A DNA stretch of 64,000 nucleotides. Source: Lepus europaeus. Taxonomy: Eukaryota > Chordata > Mammalia > Lagomorpha > Leporidae. Position 1 is the first letter of the stretch. Every line of letters starts with the position of its first letter. The translations under genes were made by a program, and so were the position numbers. Below, one piece after another: positions 1 through 11,548 of the stretch. Under the pieces are notes generated by a model that made no database searches, was not told where the DNA came from, and saw only the letters and a program-made list of their open reading frames with translations. Where the stretch lies: NCBI RefSeq assembly GCF_033115175.1, contig NC_084831.1:45478002-45542001 (forward strand). Reading direction: 5' to 3'.

Positions 1-320
1 GCGCGCTGCTGAGCCCGGCGGCGGCTACGTGGAGTGCCGCCCCCGGCCTCCCTCCCGCCCCGCGAGGACCCGGCGGGCTGCCACACGAACGCGGCCGCGT
101 CGGTCCCATCGGTGTGTCCCCCAGCCTATCACCGGGTGGTGCAGCACAAACTTCCGGTGATTCCGGCAGGGACCGGGTGCAGGCAGGCTTAGGGAGGGAG
201 ACAGAAGCCGCCCCGGCGGGAGGCCGCGGGTGAGGGGCGCGCTCAACCGCCAGAGTCCCAGAGCCCACGCAGGGGTGGGGGCGCCGGGAAGGGTCGTAGC
301 CCGGTTCGGACCGGCCCTAC
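1..320 (-). other. TMEM59: TMEM59 intron 1 (5' part only)
   Basis: Minus-strand intron beginning with GTAGGG at 320-315, directly after the AAG codon that ends the first coding exon. It continues beyond the window's left edge. The part seen is still CpG island, with the ETS-like CTTCCGG near 151, so it may contribute to promoter activity. Confidence 0.85.
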
Positions 321-509
321 CTTGGGGTAGGTGTGCAGTGGGTAGGTCAACTGACAGGCCCGGTGGCAAGACGCCGTATCGCCCAAAACCGAGTCAAACG
401 CCTCAGCCGAAGCGGTGCCCGAGCCCCCGGCCAGGGCCATCGTGAGCAGCAGCAGCGACGGGAGCCCCCGTTGGGCCCTGACCCAGAGGGTCCCCTTCGG
501 CGCCGCCAT
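321..509 (-). CDS. TMEM59: TMEM59 first coding exon (partial gene, 63 codons)
   Basis: TMEM59 is a type I membrane glycoprotein of the Golgi and endosomes. It is reported to affect glycosylation and trafficking of APP and to promote ATG16L1-dependent autophagy of its endosome. The exon encodes MAAPKG, then a leucine-rich signal peptide core (LPSLLLLTMALAGG, residues 17-30), a likely cleavage region after TASA (35), and the start of the lumenal domain with the first Cys residues in CHRAC (48-52), ending LHTYPK at residue 63. I recognise this as the family N-terminus. The exon ends on a complete codon (phase 0) followed by a good GTAGGG donor. The frame is open upstream to 692, but MAAPKG is the family start and sits in a strong context. 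Only about a fifth of the protein is in the window; the rest lies off the left edge. Confidence 0.95.
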
Positions 510-512
510 TTT
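498..512 (-). promoter_or_regulatory. YY1-type motif overlapping the TMEM59 start codon
   Basis: Read on the minus strand the bases give AAAATGGCGGCGCC, matching the YY1 consensus AANATGGCGGC, with its ATG being the TMEM59 initiation codon. YY1 sites just downstream of a TSS, overlapping the first ATG, are common in CpG-island housekeeping genes and help position initiation. The binding itself is inferred. Confidence 0.6.
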
Positions 513-700
513 GTCCCCCTCTGTCACGGCAGCTCGGCTTGTTGCTGTTTTCTTTTCAGGGTTTCCTCCTCCTTCCGGGGCCGGCCCCCTTCCCCGCCCC
601 GCCGCCCGCCGCTTCCGCCGGAGCCGCAGCCTCTCGCTCCCGCTCGGTGGCCACGAACTCGCGGGCAGGAGCGCGGAGGCGGCGGCAACCATCGCGAGTG
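510..700 (-). other. TMEM59: Probable TMEM59 5' UTR and core promoter
   Basis: This GC-rich stretch lies immediately upstream of the TMEM59 ATG. The minus-strand frame stays open to 692, which is probably a by-product of GC richness and not an N-terminal extension, since the family protein starts at MAAPKG. The exact cap site cannot be fixed. Confidence 0.5.
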
Positions 701-1505
701 TTAGCGCGGCCGGCGCGCCTTCCGGGGCCGGCTGGGGCGGGTAGTTCTCGGCGGCGGCGCGCGCTCTCGGGAAACTACGGCCGCGCGCTCCCCTCGCAGT
801 GCATGCCGGGGCGGGAGCCGGCGGGGTCCCCGAGTGCGCGGTCCCGGGAGCCGCTTCTGAGGACCCGTGGCCGGGGCGAGGGGCGTCGGTTCCGTTCCAG
901 CGTCCGGACCCAGCCTTGGGGGCCCAGAGGGTGCGCTCTGAGGAGGCCCTGCTGCTGTTGCCGCTGCAAAGGCTGGTCTCCCTGGTGGGTCTCCTGTCAC
1001 ACCCGTGTCGGGTGCCCGTTTCGTCTCGCTCGAGGGTCCAGAGCGTGGCCGTGGTGGTTAGGGTCCTGGGAGCGCCGGGCAGGTGCTCCTGGGGATGGCC
1101 ATGCTGAGGAGCGGTAGTCTTTAGTGCTGGTTGTCAAGGCAATCCTTGGGCCCGCGGCTGCGATGGGCGGGGGCGAGGCGGGCTTCGCTGAGCCCAGTGG
1201 AACCCTAACCGTGTCACAGTCCAGTCCTGGTCGGAAGAGGGTTTCGAAGTCTGCAGGCCGAGCGCCCGGCGCCATGTCGGACCCCCCTCCACGGTGTGCA
1301 CCTCTGGAAGCCAGGAACCCCCCCAGCTCAGGAAGTAGACCGATCACTGAGCCCAGGTTGATTTCTCGGCAAGAGCTCGCTTTTCCAGGAGCAGCCTTCC
1401 TGGCTGCCCCACCCAAGGGCTCCCGTGATCCAGAAGTGCTCCCAAAGACCCCAGTCGTGTCGCTCTGGGGAACACACATCCCAGCAGTCTCGGGGAAGCT
1501 TTAGC

Positions 1506-1548
1506 CTCTCTCTCTCTCTCTTTCTCTTTCTCTCTCTCTCTCTCTCAG
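1506..1548 (+). repeat. (CT)n tract acting as the exon 2 polypyrimidine tract
   Basis: About 40 nt of CT repeat with a few TTT interruptions run straight into the CAG acceptor at 1546-1548. The microsatellite therefore doubles as the polypyrimidine tract of the TCEANC2 exon carrying the start codon. It is not part of a C-repeat SINE, since no SINE body adjoins it. Confidence 0.9.
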
Positions 1549-1590
1549 AACACGCTGCAAGCACGTGAAGGTAGTGGAAGTCCCCTGGCC
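1549..1590 (+). other. TCEANC2: TCEANC2 5' UTR, exon 2 part
   Basis: The exon starts after the CAG acceptor at 1546-1548 and has 42 nt of leader before the ATG. The upstream bases GGCC directly before ATGG give a good Kozak context. The leader contains no ATG. Earlier 5' UTR must come from an unplaced exon in the CpG island. Confidence 0.75.
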
Positions 1591-1692
1591 ATGGATAAAT
1601 TCGTCATTCGAACGCCCAGAGTCCAGAGTAGCCCTCGGAAGAAAGATGCTGGAGGGAAGACTTACAGGCAGGCCACGATTGAATCTTTGAAG
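1591..1692 (+). CDS. TCEANC2: TCEANC2 coding exon 1 (residues 1-34)
   Basis: The exon begins [10 protein letters not shown] and ends ATIESLK, followed by the donor GTGAGC at 1693. It is a basic, Ser/Pro/Lys-rich leader ahead of the helical domain. The ATG in GGCCATGGA is the first ATG of the exon and matches the family start. It ends in phase 0. Confidence 0.96.
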
Positions 1693-4600
1693 GTGAGCAG
1701 GGTGTGGGACTGTGTAGCAGGGAGGCTTGGAGGGGTTCTCTTATGGACTGTTTCAGGCTGAACCCCTCCCCAGAGTGTACCAGCCTGCTCTGTAGTTTCC
1801 CTCCAACCCCATACAGACTTCCGGGTGTCACTTCCTGTGCCTCTTCAAGGCTCTTCTAATTGCTGGACTTGATGCTGTGCTTGCCAGCTGGTAGGACAAG
1901 TTCCCTTAGTTATTTTGAAAAATTCTCTTTTCTGTTAGCGTACCAAATAGGAATGTTAGAGTACCAAATAGGATTCTCTATGCCCTATAGAAGCTCAATC
2001 AGGCGTGAGAGGGGGGCCCCACTGCACTCACCTTACTGGTGAGGATGGATCACATGGCCTCCACAGCTACAGCTGACTGGGAAAGAGACTTAATGGATCC
2101 TTGCCTACCTCAAATTCAATTCTGATTTGTGTTAGCAAGGAAGAAACAAAGAATACATTCAATAAGTCAATGAAGGTAGGTACTGATAAGTGGTCATTAT
2201 TTTAAAAACAAGCAGAGCTTATCATTAGTTCATTATGTCATCTTGAACCTCTCTGCCTACATTTCTGACTTTTTCTTTTCAATTTCCTCTGTTGGTTCCT
2301 CTTTTTCCATTAGATTCTGAATGTTTATGCTCCCCAGAGCTTGTATTGCTTTTATGTTTGGTCAGAGTGACCTCACCCATCTCAGGCTTTCTATGCTGAT
2401 GACTTTCACATCTGCATCTCCAGCCTAGATCTCTGTAAAAAGAAGGTGGGGATCTGGGACTAGAGAAGATGGGCTGTGATAACAAGGCAGTGTGATGGCC
2501 CACAGGCCTGCCAGAACCACACTGGAAAGCAGTAAAGAAGGCATATGGCTGGCGCCGTGGCTCACTAGGCTAATCCTCTGCCTGTGGCCCTGGCACCCCA
2601 GGTTCTAGTCCCAGTTGGGGCGCCAGATTCTGTCCCAGTTGCCCCTCTTCCAGGCCAGCTCCCTGCTGTGGCCCGGGAGTGCAGTGGAGGATGGCCCAGG
2701 TCCTTGGGCCCTGCACTCACATGGGAAACCAGGAGGAAGCACCTGGCTTCGAATCAGCACAGTGCGCTGGCTGCAATACGCTGGCCGTAGCGGCCACTTG
2801 GGGGGGTGAACCAATGGAAAAAGGAAGACCTTTCTCTCTGTCTCTCTCACTGTCTAACTCTGCCTGTCAAAAAAAGGAAGGCATATGGACAAAAGCCCTG
2901 AGTAAAAGGCCTTTCTGTGCAGGAGGGTGCTAAGTCATTGCCTTCTCTGGGATGTCAGTTCCCTCATCTCTGTGATGTGGAGTTTAAAGTTTTTCTTCAA
3001 AGGGTGCAGTTGTGGTTTGGGGCAAGATACAGAGGAGCTTCAAAAACGCCTGGAAAAATATTAAAAGATAAACTTATTGATTTTTAAATCCATGCATAGT
3101 TTTCGTAACTAGTGTTTTCTGTGGACTTTTTGAAGACTCTGCACTTTTTTAAGTTTTTTTTTTTTTTTTTTTTGAAAGATAGTTACAGAGAGAAGGAGCA
3201 GGGAAGGGAGGGAGAGATCTTATATCTGCTGGTTCACTCTCCAGAAGGCCACAGTGGCCAAGGCTGGTCCAGGCCAAAGCCAGGAGCTTGGAACTCCATC
3301 TCCCACCTGGGTGGCAGGAGCCTAAATACTTGGGCCATTTTCTGCTAACTTACCGTATGCATTAGGAGGGAACTGGATCAGAAGCAGAGTACCTGGGCTC
3401 AAACCAAACCTGTGCTCTGATATGGGATGCAGGGTCACAGGCAGCGTCTTAACCCACTTTATAATGCCTGGCCCTTGCAATTTTCACATTTGGAGCTGTC
3501 CTCTGACTTCTAGGATGCTTAGCATCCCTTGGCTGTCAGACACTAAATGTCAGTAGCACCTCCCATTATGACAACCAAAAATGCTCTCGTGTATTTCCAA
3601 GCAGCTCTTGGTTGACACCTAGTAAGTATAGATGTTCTTTAAAGTCTCCTAGTCTTATAGTTCTGTGACTTCATGGGACACATTCATTTTTCTCAACAGC
3701 ACCTGCTTTATCAGCATATTCATAGATATAGTAGACAGTAGCGATTCTCAAGGAAACTTTGTGGTATCAGACTCTGTGGAGGACAGTGGAGGGGGATAAT
3801 AATTACACATACACATATACCTATAAACACCCAGATTCTAATATACAAGTGTATTAGCTTTTCATTGCATTACTTATTTTTAGTTTCATTAATTTCTTTT
3901 TTTTTTTTTTTTTGACAGGCAGAGTGGACAGTGAGAGAGAGAGACAGAGAGAAAGGTCTTCCTTTGCCATTGTTTCACCCTCCAATGGCCGCCGCGGTAG
4001 GCGCGCTGCAGCCGGCGCACCGCGCTGATCCGATGGCAGGAGCCAGGTGCTTCTCCTGGTCTCCCTGCATGGGGTGCAGGGCCCAAGCACTTGGGCCATC
4101 CTCCACTGCACTCCCTGGCCACCGCAGAGAGCTGGCCTGGAAGAGGGGCAACCGGGATAGGATCGGTGCCCCGACCGGGACTAGAACCCGGTGTGCCGGT
4201 GCCGCAAGGCGGAGGATTAGCCTACTGAGCCACGGCGCTGGCTTAGTTTCATTAATTTCTTTTTAATTTTTACTTATTTTCATTTGTTTGAAATGCAGAC
4301 AGAATCAGAGAGAGATCTTCTGTCTGCTGGTTCATTCCCCAGATGCCTGAGGCTGGACAAGGCTGAAGCCAGGAACTCTATACAGGTTTCCATATGGGTG
4401 GCAGGAACCCAAGTACTTGAACCAGCAGTCACCTGCTCCCTCACAGGGTATACAATAGCAGGAAGCTAGAATTGGAAATGAAGTTGGGACTCAAATCTAG
4501 ACACTCCAATAACTTTTTATTATTTTTTAACTAAATACTTGAGAGGAGTTTCTTAGGAAATCAGTAGTTTTATTTTGGTTTACAATTTTGAAGATTCACA

Positions 4601-7600
4601 GTCTAAGACCTGGCAACCCATTAGCCTGGTGTCTAATGAGGGCAGTGGATGGTGTACACATATGGAGGGAAGATCATGTGATGAGCCAGAAAGCAGAGAG
4701 TCACAAGGAACTCACTCTTCATCTACCCTCTGTGTGGTGTCTTCATAAAACCATTGTGATTCCATAATGGGGCTCTACCTCAGCAACGTAACTCAGGCAC
4801 TTCCCAAAGGGCCCACCTTCAGACACCATAACAGGATCAGTCCTCCACCCTAATCCATTAACCATTAACATTAATTCATTAACTGTTAACAAAAGACTTT
4901 AAGGCTTAAAGGTCTACATGAGTTTGGGGAACCAAATTCTGTTTAATTAACAGTGACGGTACTTCCAAAAGTTCAAGGAAAACGTGTATTATGAAAAAAC
5001 TATGGGTGGGTTCTAAATATGTCTCTTAATTAAAGTTTTCCACAATTTCTGAATTACTCTTGTGCTTCCACCTACCCTTTCTCCCTTTTGAGTCCCCACT
5101 TGTGCCCCAGCTGGGAATCACAGTTTGATGTTGAAAGTTAGTGATGTGTCCATTACAGAATTTGAATAAATAACAGGCATATGGAATAGCTAACATGCCC
5201 CTTAAATGTGTTAGCTTTCTTCCAAACTTGTTCCTCTTCTCCTACTTCTGTATCTATCTACCGAGTAATTTGAACTAGGAACCATCTTTTTTTTTTTTTT
5301 AAAAGATCTATTTTTTTTTTTTTTTTTTGACAAGCAGAGTGGATAGTGAGAGAGAGAGCCAGAGAGGAAGGTCTTCCTTTTTGCCGTTGGTTCACCCTCC
5401 AATGGCCGCTGCGGCCGGTGCATCTCGCTGATCCGAAGCCAGGAGCCAGGTGCTTCTCCTGGTCTTCCATGGGGTGCAGGGCCCAAGCGCTTGGGCCATC
5501 CTCCACTGCCTTCCCGGGCCATGGCAGAGAGCTGGCCTGGAAGAGGGGCAACCAGGATAGAATCTGGGGCCCCAACTGGGACTAGAACCCGGTATGCCGG
5601 CGCCGCAAGGCGGAGGATTAGCCTGTTAAGCCACGGTGCCAGCCTAAAGATCTTTTTATTCATTTCAAAAGCAGAGTGACAGGGAGATAGAGTCCGTGCA
5701 TGCATGCACCCTCCCATTGACTTATTTCCCAAATGCCCACCACATCCCAGACTGTCAGACCAAAGCCAGGAGCTAGGACCTCCATCCAGGTCATGTGGGT
5801 GACAGGAACCCAAGCACTCGGGCTGTTATCTGCTGCCTCCTAGGTGCGTTAGTAGGAAGCTGGATTGGAAGCCGAGGAGGAACTTGATCCCAGACACTCA
5901 GATATGGGATGCAGGTATCCCAAGCAGTGGCTTAACCCACTGTGCCACAACACCCATCTTAAGAACTATCATTAACTCTTTTCTCTTAAATCCAGTTTTC
6001 AGTTCTGCTTCATAACATTTCTTCTTGCCAATACTCATGTCTTTCACTTTGATTTCAAAATCTTGTTATTTCTCACTTAGAGCAGTTCCATAATCTGTTG
6101 ACTAAGGTTGACTGCTTGAGCCATTACCCCTGCATCTCAGGGCAGGCGTTAACAGGAAGCTAGAAGCAGAGACAGAGTTGGAACTCAAATGCAGGCACTC
6201 TGATGCAAGGAGTGTTCCTAACTGGCCTCTTAACTGCTAGGCCACAGCCCCACTGCTGCTGTTACTATTTACTCACCATCCGTTGTCATCCTCACAATTC
6301 CACAGAGACATCGTGCTTATTCACCTCTACACCATAGCATACAATGTTCTGTCTGCCTGCAATACCCTCATTTCTTTATCTTTTTTTTTTTTTTTAAGAT
6401 TTATTTATTTGTTTGAGAGCCAGAGTTAACATAGAGAATGAGATTCAGAGAGAGAGAGAGAGAGAGGTCTTTCATCTGCTGGTACACTCCCCAATTGGCT
6501 GCAGTGGCTGGAGCTGTGCTGATCTGAAGCCAGAAGCCAGGGGTTTCCTCTGGGTCTCCCACACAGGTGCAGGAGTCCAAGAACTTGGGACATCTACTGC
6601 TTTCCCAGGCCATTGCAGAGAGCTGGATCAGAAGTGGAGCAGCTGGGTCTTAAACCGGTGCCCATATGGGATGCTGGCCCTGCAGGTGGCAGCTTTACCT
6701 GCTATGCCACAGTGCCGGCCTCACCATCTCTTTATCTTGGAGGAAACACAGTGTAGTAACTCAGAACTGCCCATGTTAGAATCTTAGCCCTGCTACTTAC
6801 CACCTTTATGACATCAGGCAGGTTATTTGACCTCTGTGTCCTCATTTATTAAGTGTGAATTAATAATAATATCTGTTTATGAAGTTTGAGTAAGTCTACA
6901 TATGTAGAATGCTTAGAACAGAGTCTGGTACGTACCAAGTCCTTGAATTTGTTTGTTCTCATTATTATTACTACTTATGAAATCCTGTTTGACTCCCGTG
7001 ATCTAGTTTAAGAGTCTGCTATGAGGCTTTTGCTGACTACCTGTCTCTCCCCTGGGTACAGAGCCAGTCTAATCCCTTCTCTGAGCCATGACTATAAGTT
7101 TAACATGCCTCTATCATTACACCTACTTATACAGTTGTTTCTTTAAATGCCTGTGTCCTGCTACACTCTCAGTGTCTTTAAAAACTGTATCTTTCTGATT
7201 TTGTGTTCCCAGAATTTGTCATATAGTAGGCCACAATATTTTTTCCTAAATGAGCAATTGAGCTAAAACTTTAAAAGACTCAACATGACATATGAGACCT
7301 TTCCTGTGCCACCCCACCATGCCTTATCATCTCCTCTCTTGTGGCTCACCATTCACACATTGATATGGATGCATTCCAGCCATATACCCTTTCTTGCTGT
7401 TCTTTATGTAAGGTATTCTCTTTCATGTCTCCAGGGCTTTCTTTGGCTTGATGCTGGTTCCTTTCCTGGAAAGCACTTCTCTTTATTTTTACAGAGTGAA
7501 TTCCTACTTACTTGTCAACCCACTGAAGTACCACATTCCCTTAATCCTAGATGATAAGTTTCATGTGTTCAGGGACCTTGATTATTTATCTCTGTGTCCT

Positions 7601-10600
7601 TGGACCTACACAGTGCCTGGCGCACAATAAGTAGTCAGTAAATCGTTGTTAATAAATGTTGAAATGCTTTCTGGGTCCTTGGGAGTGTTAATCCTTTCCC
7701 CTTCAGTACTCTCCTAACACTAGGTTCAATAGTCTGTCGTGGCACTTATTTTACTATATTGTAATTATGTGGTTACCTGTAGTTTTTCACAGTCCACTAA
7801 AACTCCTCAGTATCTTGCTATGTTCTAATTCTGCTCTAAGAGTTAATGCAGTGCCAGCTACATTGTATATAAAATTTATTTAATGAGTGACTGATGCTGT
7901 GGCATATAGTAGGTTAAGCTGCCACCTGCAGCACCAGCATCCCATATGGGCACTCGTTCATGTCCCAGCTGCTCCACTTTCAATCCAGTTCCCATCTAAT
8001 GGCCTGGGAAAGCAGCAGAGGATGGCCCAAGTGCTTGGGACCCTTCATCCATGTGGGAGACCTTGAAGAAGCTCCTGGCTCCTGGCTTTGGATCAGCTCA
8101 GCTCCAACCAATAGGGAAATTTGGAGAGTGAGCCAGCAGTTGGAAGACCTCTCTCTATCTCTCTCTCTCTCTCTTTCTCTTTCTCACTGCGCCTCTGTAA
8201 TTCTGCCTTTTTTAAAAAATATATTTTATTTATTTATTCGTTTATCAGAGAGGCAGAGAGAGAGAGCAAGGCCTTTCATCCGCTGGTTCACTCCCCAAAT
8301 CATCCCAATGGCTGGAGTCATGCCAACCCAAAGCTAGGAGCCAGGAGTCTCCTCCAGGTCTCCCACGTGGGTGCAGGGGTCCAAGGACTTGGGCCATCTT
8401 CCACTACTTTCCCAGGCCATAGCAGAGAGCTGGATCGGAAGTGGAGCAGCCAGGACTTAGACCAGCACCCACATGGGATGCCGGCACTGCAGGCAGTGGC
8501 TTTACCCACTACGCCACAGCACCAGCCCCACTGCCTTTCAATTAAATAAATGTTTGAAAAATTATTTAATGAACAATAGTCATCCTTATTTTGGTGTGCC
8601 CTGGTAGGGGTTTTTGACTATATATCATTCCACACATACTGCTGAATAGCTTTTTATGTCCTATATTATGCTAGATGTTATAGTAAATGTAAGAGAAATT
8701 TAAATTCAAAATATGGGCTTTCTTGGAAGAAATTAATACATGATATGCAAAAAACCATACATGATCTGTTACAAAATTGTCATATAGACAGAGTTATGAG
8801 AGGTGAGAGCTCAGTGTTTCAGTAGTCAGAAAAGGCTATGTGGCAAGGCACCTTAAGGAGATCGAAGATCTGGCTAGGCAGACAAAAATACTGGCATATA
8901 ATGATTTAATAAGTGGTATAAGATATGCTGTTCTGTTTCCTTTATTCATGCACAGTACTTCCATATGTACACAGTGGCAAATTAAAAACAAGTTGGAGGG
9001 GTGGGAAGTGTGGTATTGTGGGGAAAGCCTCTGCCTGTGAATCTGGCATCCCATATGGGTACTGGTTCGCTTCCTGGCTCCTACAGTTCTGATCCAAATT
9101 CTTGCTGATGGTCTGGGAAAGCAGCAGAAGATGGCCCAAATACTGGGGCCCCTGCTACCTACTTGGGTGGCCTGGATGAAGCTCCTGGCTTCAAGGCAGC
9201 CCAAACTTGGCTATTGTGGCCATCTGGGGAGTGAACCAGCAGATGGATGATCTCTCTGTCTCTCCCTCTCTCTCTGTAACTCTCACTTTCAGATAAATAA
9301 ATCTTAATAAAAAAAATTGGGCAGATGTTTTCCTAGCAGTTAAGACAATTGCATCCCATCTCAGAGTGGCTGGGTTCAATTCCCGGCTCTGGCTCCTGAT
9401 TCTACATTCCTGCCAAGGCAGACCCTGGGAACTGATGATGGCTCTAAGTAATTGGTTCCTGCAACCCACATGGGAAACTGGGATTGAGTTCCTGGCTCCT
9501 GGCTTTGGCCTGGCCTTGGGCATTTGGGGAATGAATCAGTAGATGGGAGTTCTCTTTGTTTCTCTGCCTCTCAAATACATAGATTGATTAATTAAGTGAA
9601 AAAAAAACTTTTTAGATTTATTTATTTAATTGAAATTCAAGGCAGAGTTACAGAGAGAGAATGAGAGAGAGAGAGAGAGATCTTCCATCCACTGGTTCAC
9701 TCCCCAGATGTCCACAAAGGCCAGAGATGGGCTGGTCTGAAGCCAGATTAGTCTGAAGCCAGGAGCCAGGAGCTTCCTCTGGGTCTTCTACATGGGTACA
9801 GTGGCCCAAGGACTTGGGCCATTCTTTGCTACTTTCCCAGGCACATTAGCAGGGAGCACATTAGATGGGAAGTAGAGCAGCCAGGACCTGAACCAGTGCT
9901 CATATGAGATGCCAGCGCCATAGGAGGTGGCTCTACCCACTACACCATAGCGCTGTCCTCTAAATGAAAAAATTTTTAAAACATACTTTAAAAACTATGA
10001 GTTAAATGTCAATTCTAGAGTATTAATAAGCCCACTCTCGGCCAAATAACTTATTCCCACATTCTAACGTCATGGTTTAATACCAAGAATCTGCTGAATG
10101 TTCAGGCCTCAGTTTCCCCATCAGTTTTGTCAGGAATATAAATGCCTAATGTGCAGGATCATTGTGTTGGAAGGGCTGCGCATTGTGCCTGGCACGTAGT
10201 TTTCTCTTCTCATGTAGGAATAAAGAAACTGTGTAGTCTGACTAAAGCCCAGAATGATGACGATGGTGCTAGTAATGGTATTAACAATGGGAACTAGTAA
10301 CATTTGTTGATCCCATTTCTGTGGGCCAGCCATTGTGCTAATATTTACTTATATTAACTATTTTTAAAAAGATTTTATTTATTTATTTGAGAGGTAGAGT
10401 TACAGACAGTGAGAGGGAGAGGGAGAGGGAGAGAAAGAGAGGTCTTCCATCTGCTGGTTCACTCCCCAAATGCCCACAGTGGCTGGAGCTGGGCTGATCT
10501 GAAGCCAGGAGCTTCATCCGGATCTCCCAGGCAGGGGCAGGGGCCCAAGGACTTGAGCCATCTTCTGCTGTTTTCCCAGGCCATAGCAAAGAGCTGGATT

Positions 10601-11508
10601 AGAAGAGGAGCAGCTGGGACTAGAACTGGTGCTCAAGGTGCCAAAGGTGGAAGATTAACCTACTGGGCCACAGTACCAGCCCCTTATATTAACTCTTTAA
10701 ATCCTAATAATAGCTCTGTGAAATTCATGCTTTTATCATTTGTATTTTATAGATGAGGACTCTAAAGCACAGAGATTAGGTATTAGTGGTTTGCCTAAGG
10801 TTTTACATATATAAATGGCAGAGCTGGGGTTTTAACTAAACAGTCTGGGTTCATAGTGTGCCCCCTAAAAGGGGAACTAAACTAGAAGTTCATGAATGCC
10901 AAGCTGAATAGTTATAAAAATCTTCAAATGTTAGGACCATTGTGGTTCTTTATCAGAATTTTACAAGTGATTTTGTCATAGCCTTATCACATTGAATAAA
11001 ACTAATATTCACTAGGGCTTATGTAATACATGTTTAAATGGTAAAGGTTAATTTGGTTAATTTCTTCTTGCTCCCTTAAAGGGAAATGATTTCTTCTGTT
11101 GGTTACAATAGATTTTATTTTTTTTATGAAAATATCCTAGAATATGCTAATACTTTTAGGTTCAGCACTTAGAGTGCTCTATGAACCTTTATAGAATTGA
11201 CTAGCCAATATGTTGTTTCCTGCTCTGACCAGTGGAATAGTTCCCACGTTATTGCTTTTGAGTAAATCATTTTCTCTAATTGGTTTTGTCAAACCTAATA
11301 TTTCAGCCATCCACAACTGTAAGACCAGATGGTATATTGGAGAGCACATCTTCTTTCTGGCAAAAGCTGTCCCACTATGCATTGTAGCTTCCTTATTGAT
11401 ATTTGGGGTCCATTTCTCTTGTGTCCATCTGTGTCCTGAATAATTCAGGTAAGAATTTGAAATGTCTGTTTTCTGGCTTGTATTTAGAAAGATATTAGGA
11501 GACATTTC

Positions 11509-11548
<40 letters not shown>

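Larger units (their letters stand above)
1..1300. promoter_or_regulatory. CpG island with bidirectional TMEM59/TCEANC2 promoter
   Basis: The first 1.3 kb is very GC-rich and dense in CpG, unlike the rest of the window, and holds no SINE. It separates the TMEM59 start codon (509, minus strand) from the TCEANC2 coding start (1591, plus strand), the arrangement of a shared CpG-island promoter. Visible motifs include an ETS-type CTTCCGG near 151, another CTTCCGG at about 718-724, a YY1-type AAAATGGCGGC read on the minus strand at the TMEM59 start codon, and an inverted GTAGTT/AACTAC pair at 741-778. No TATA box was noticed. The TSSs and the untranslated first exon of TCEANC2 lie somewhere in about 510-1300 but cannot be placed from sequence alone. 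Confidence 0.85.

Noticed and set aside
243..692. N-terminally extended TMEM59 starting at 692
   Set aside because: The in-frame extension is GC-rich and Arg/Ala-rich. The family protein starts at MAAPKG (509), just before its signal peptide.
1..1117. Several long open frames on both strands of the CpG island (for example 539-1117 plus, 25-369 minus)
   Set aside because: Stop codons are rare in very GC-rich DNA. The translations are low-complexity Arg/Pro/Ala-rich and only the TMEM59 exon matches a known protein.
1861..2000. Orthologue of a human microRNA hairpin reported near the TCEANC2 5' end
   Set aside because: I could not see a matching hairpin; the 21-bp tandem duplication is a direct and not an inverted repeat.
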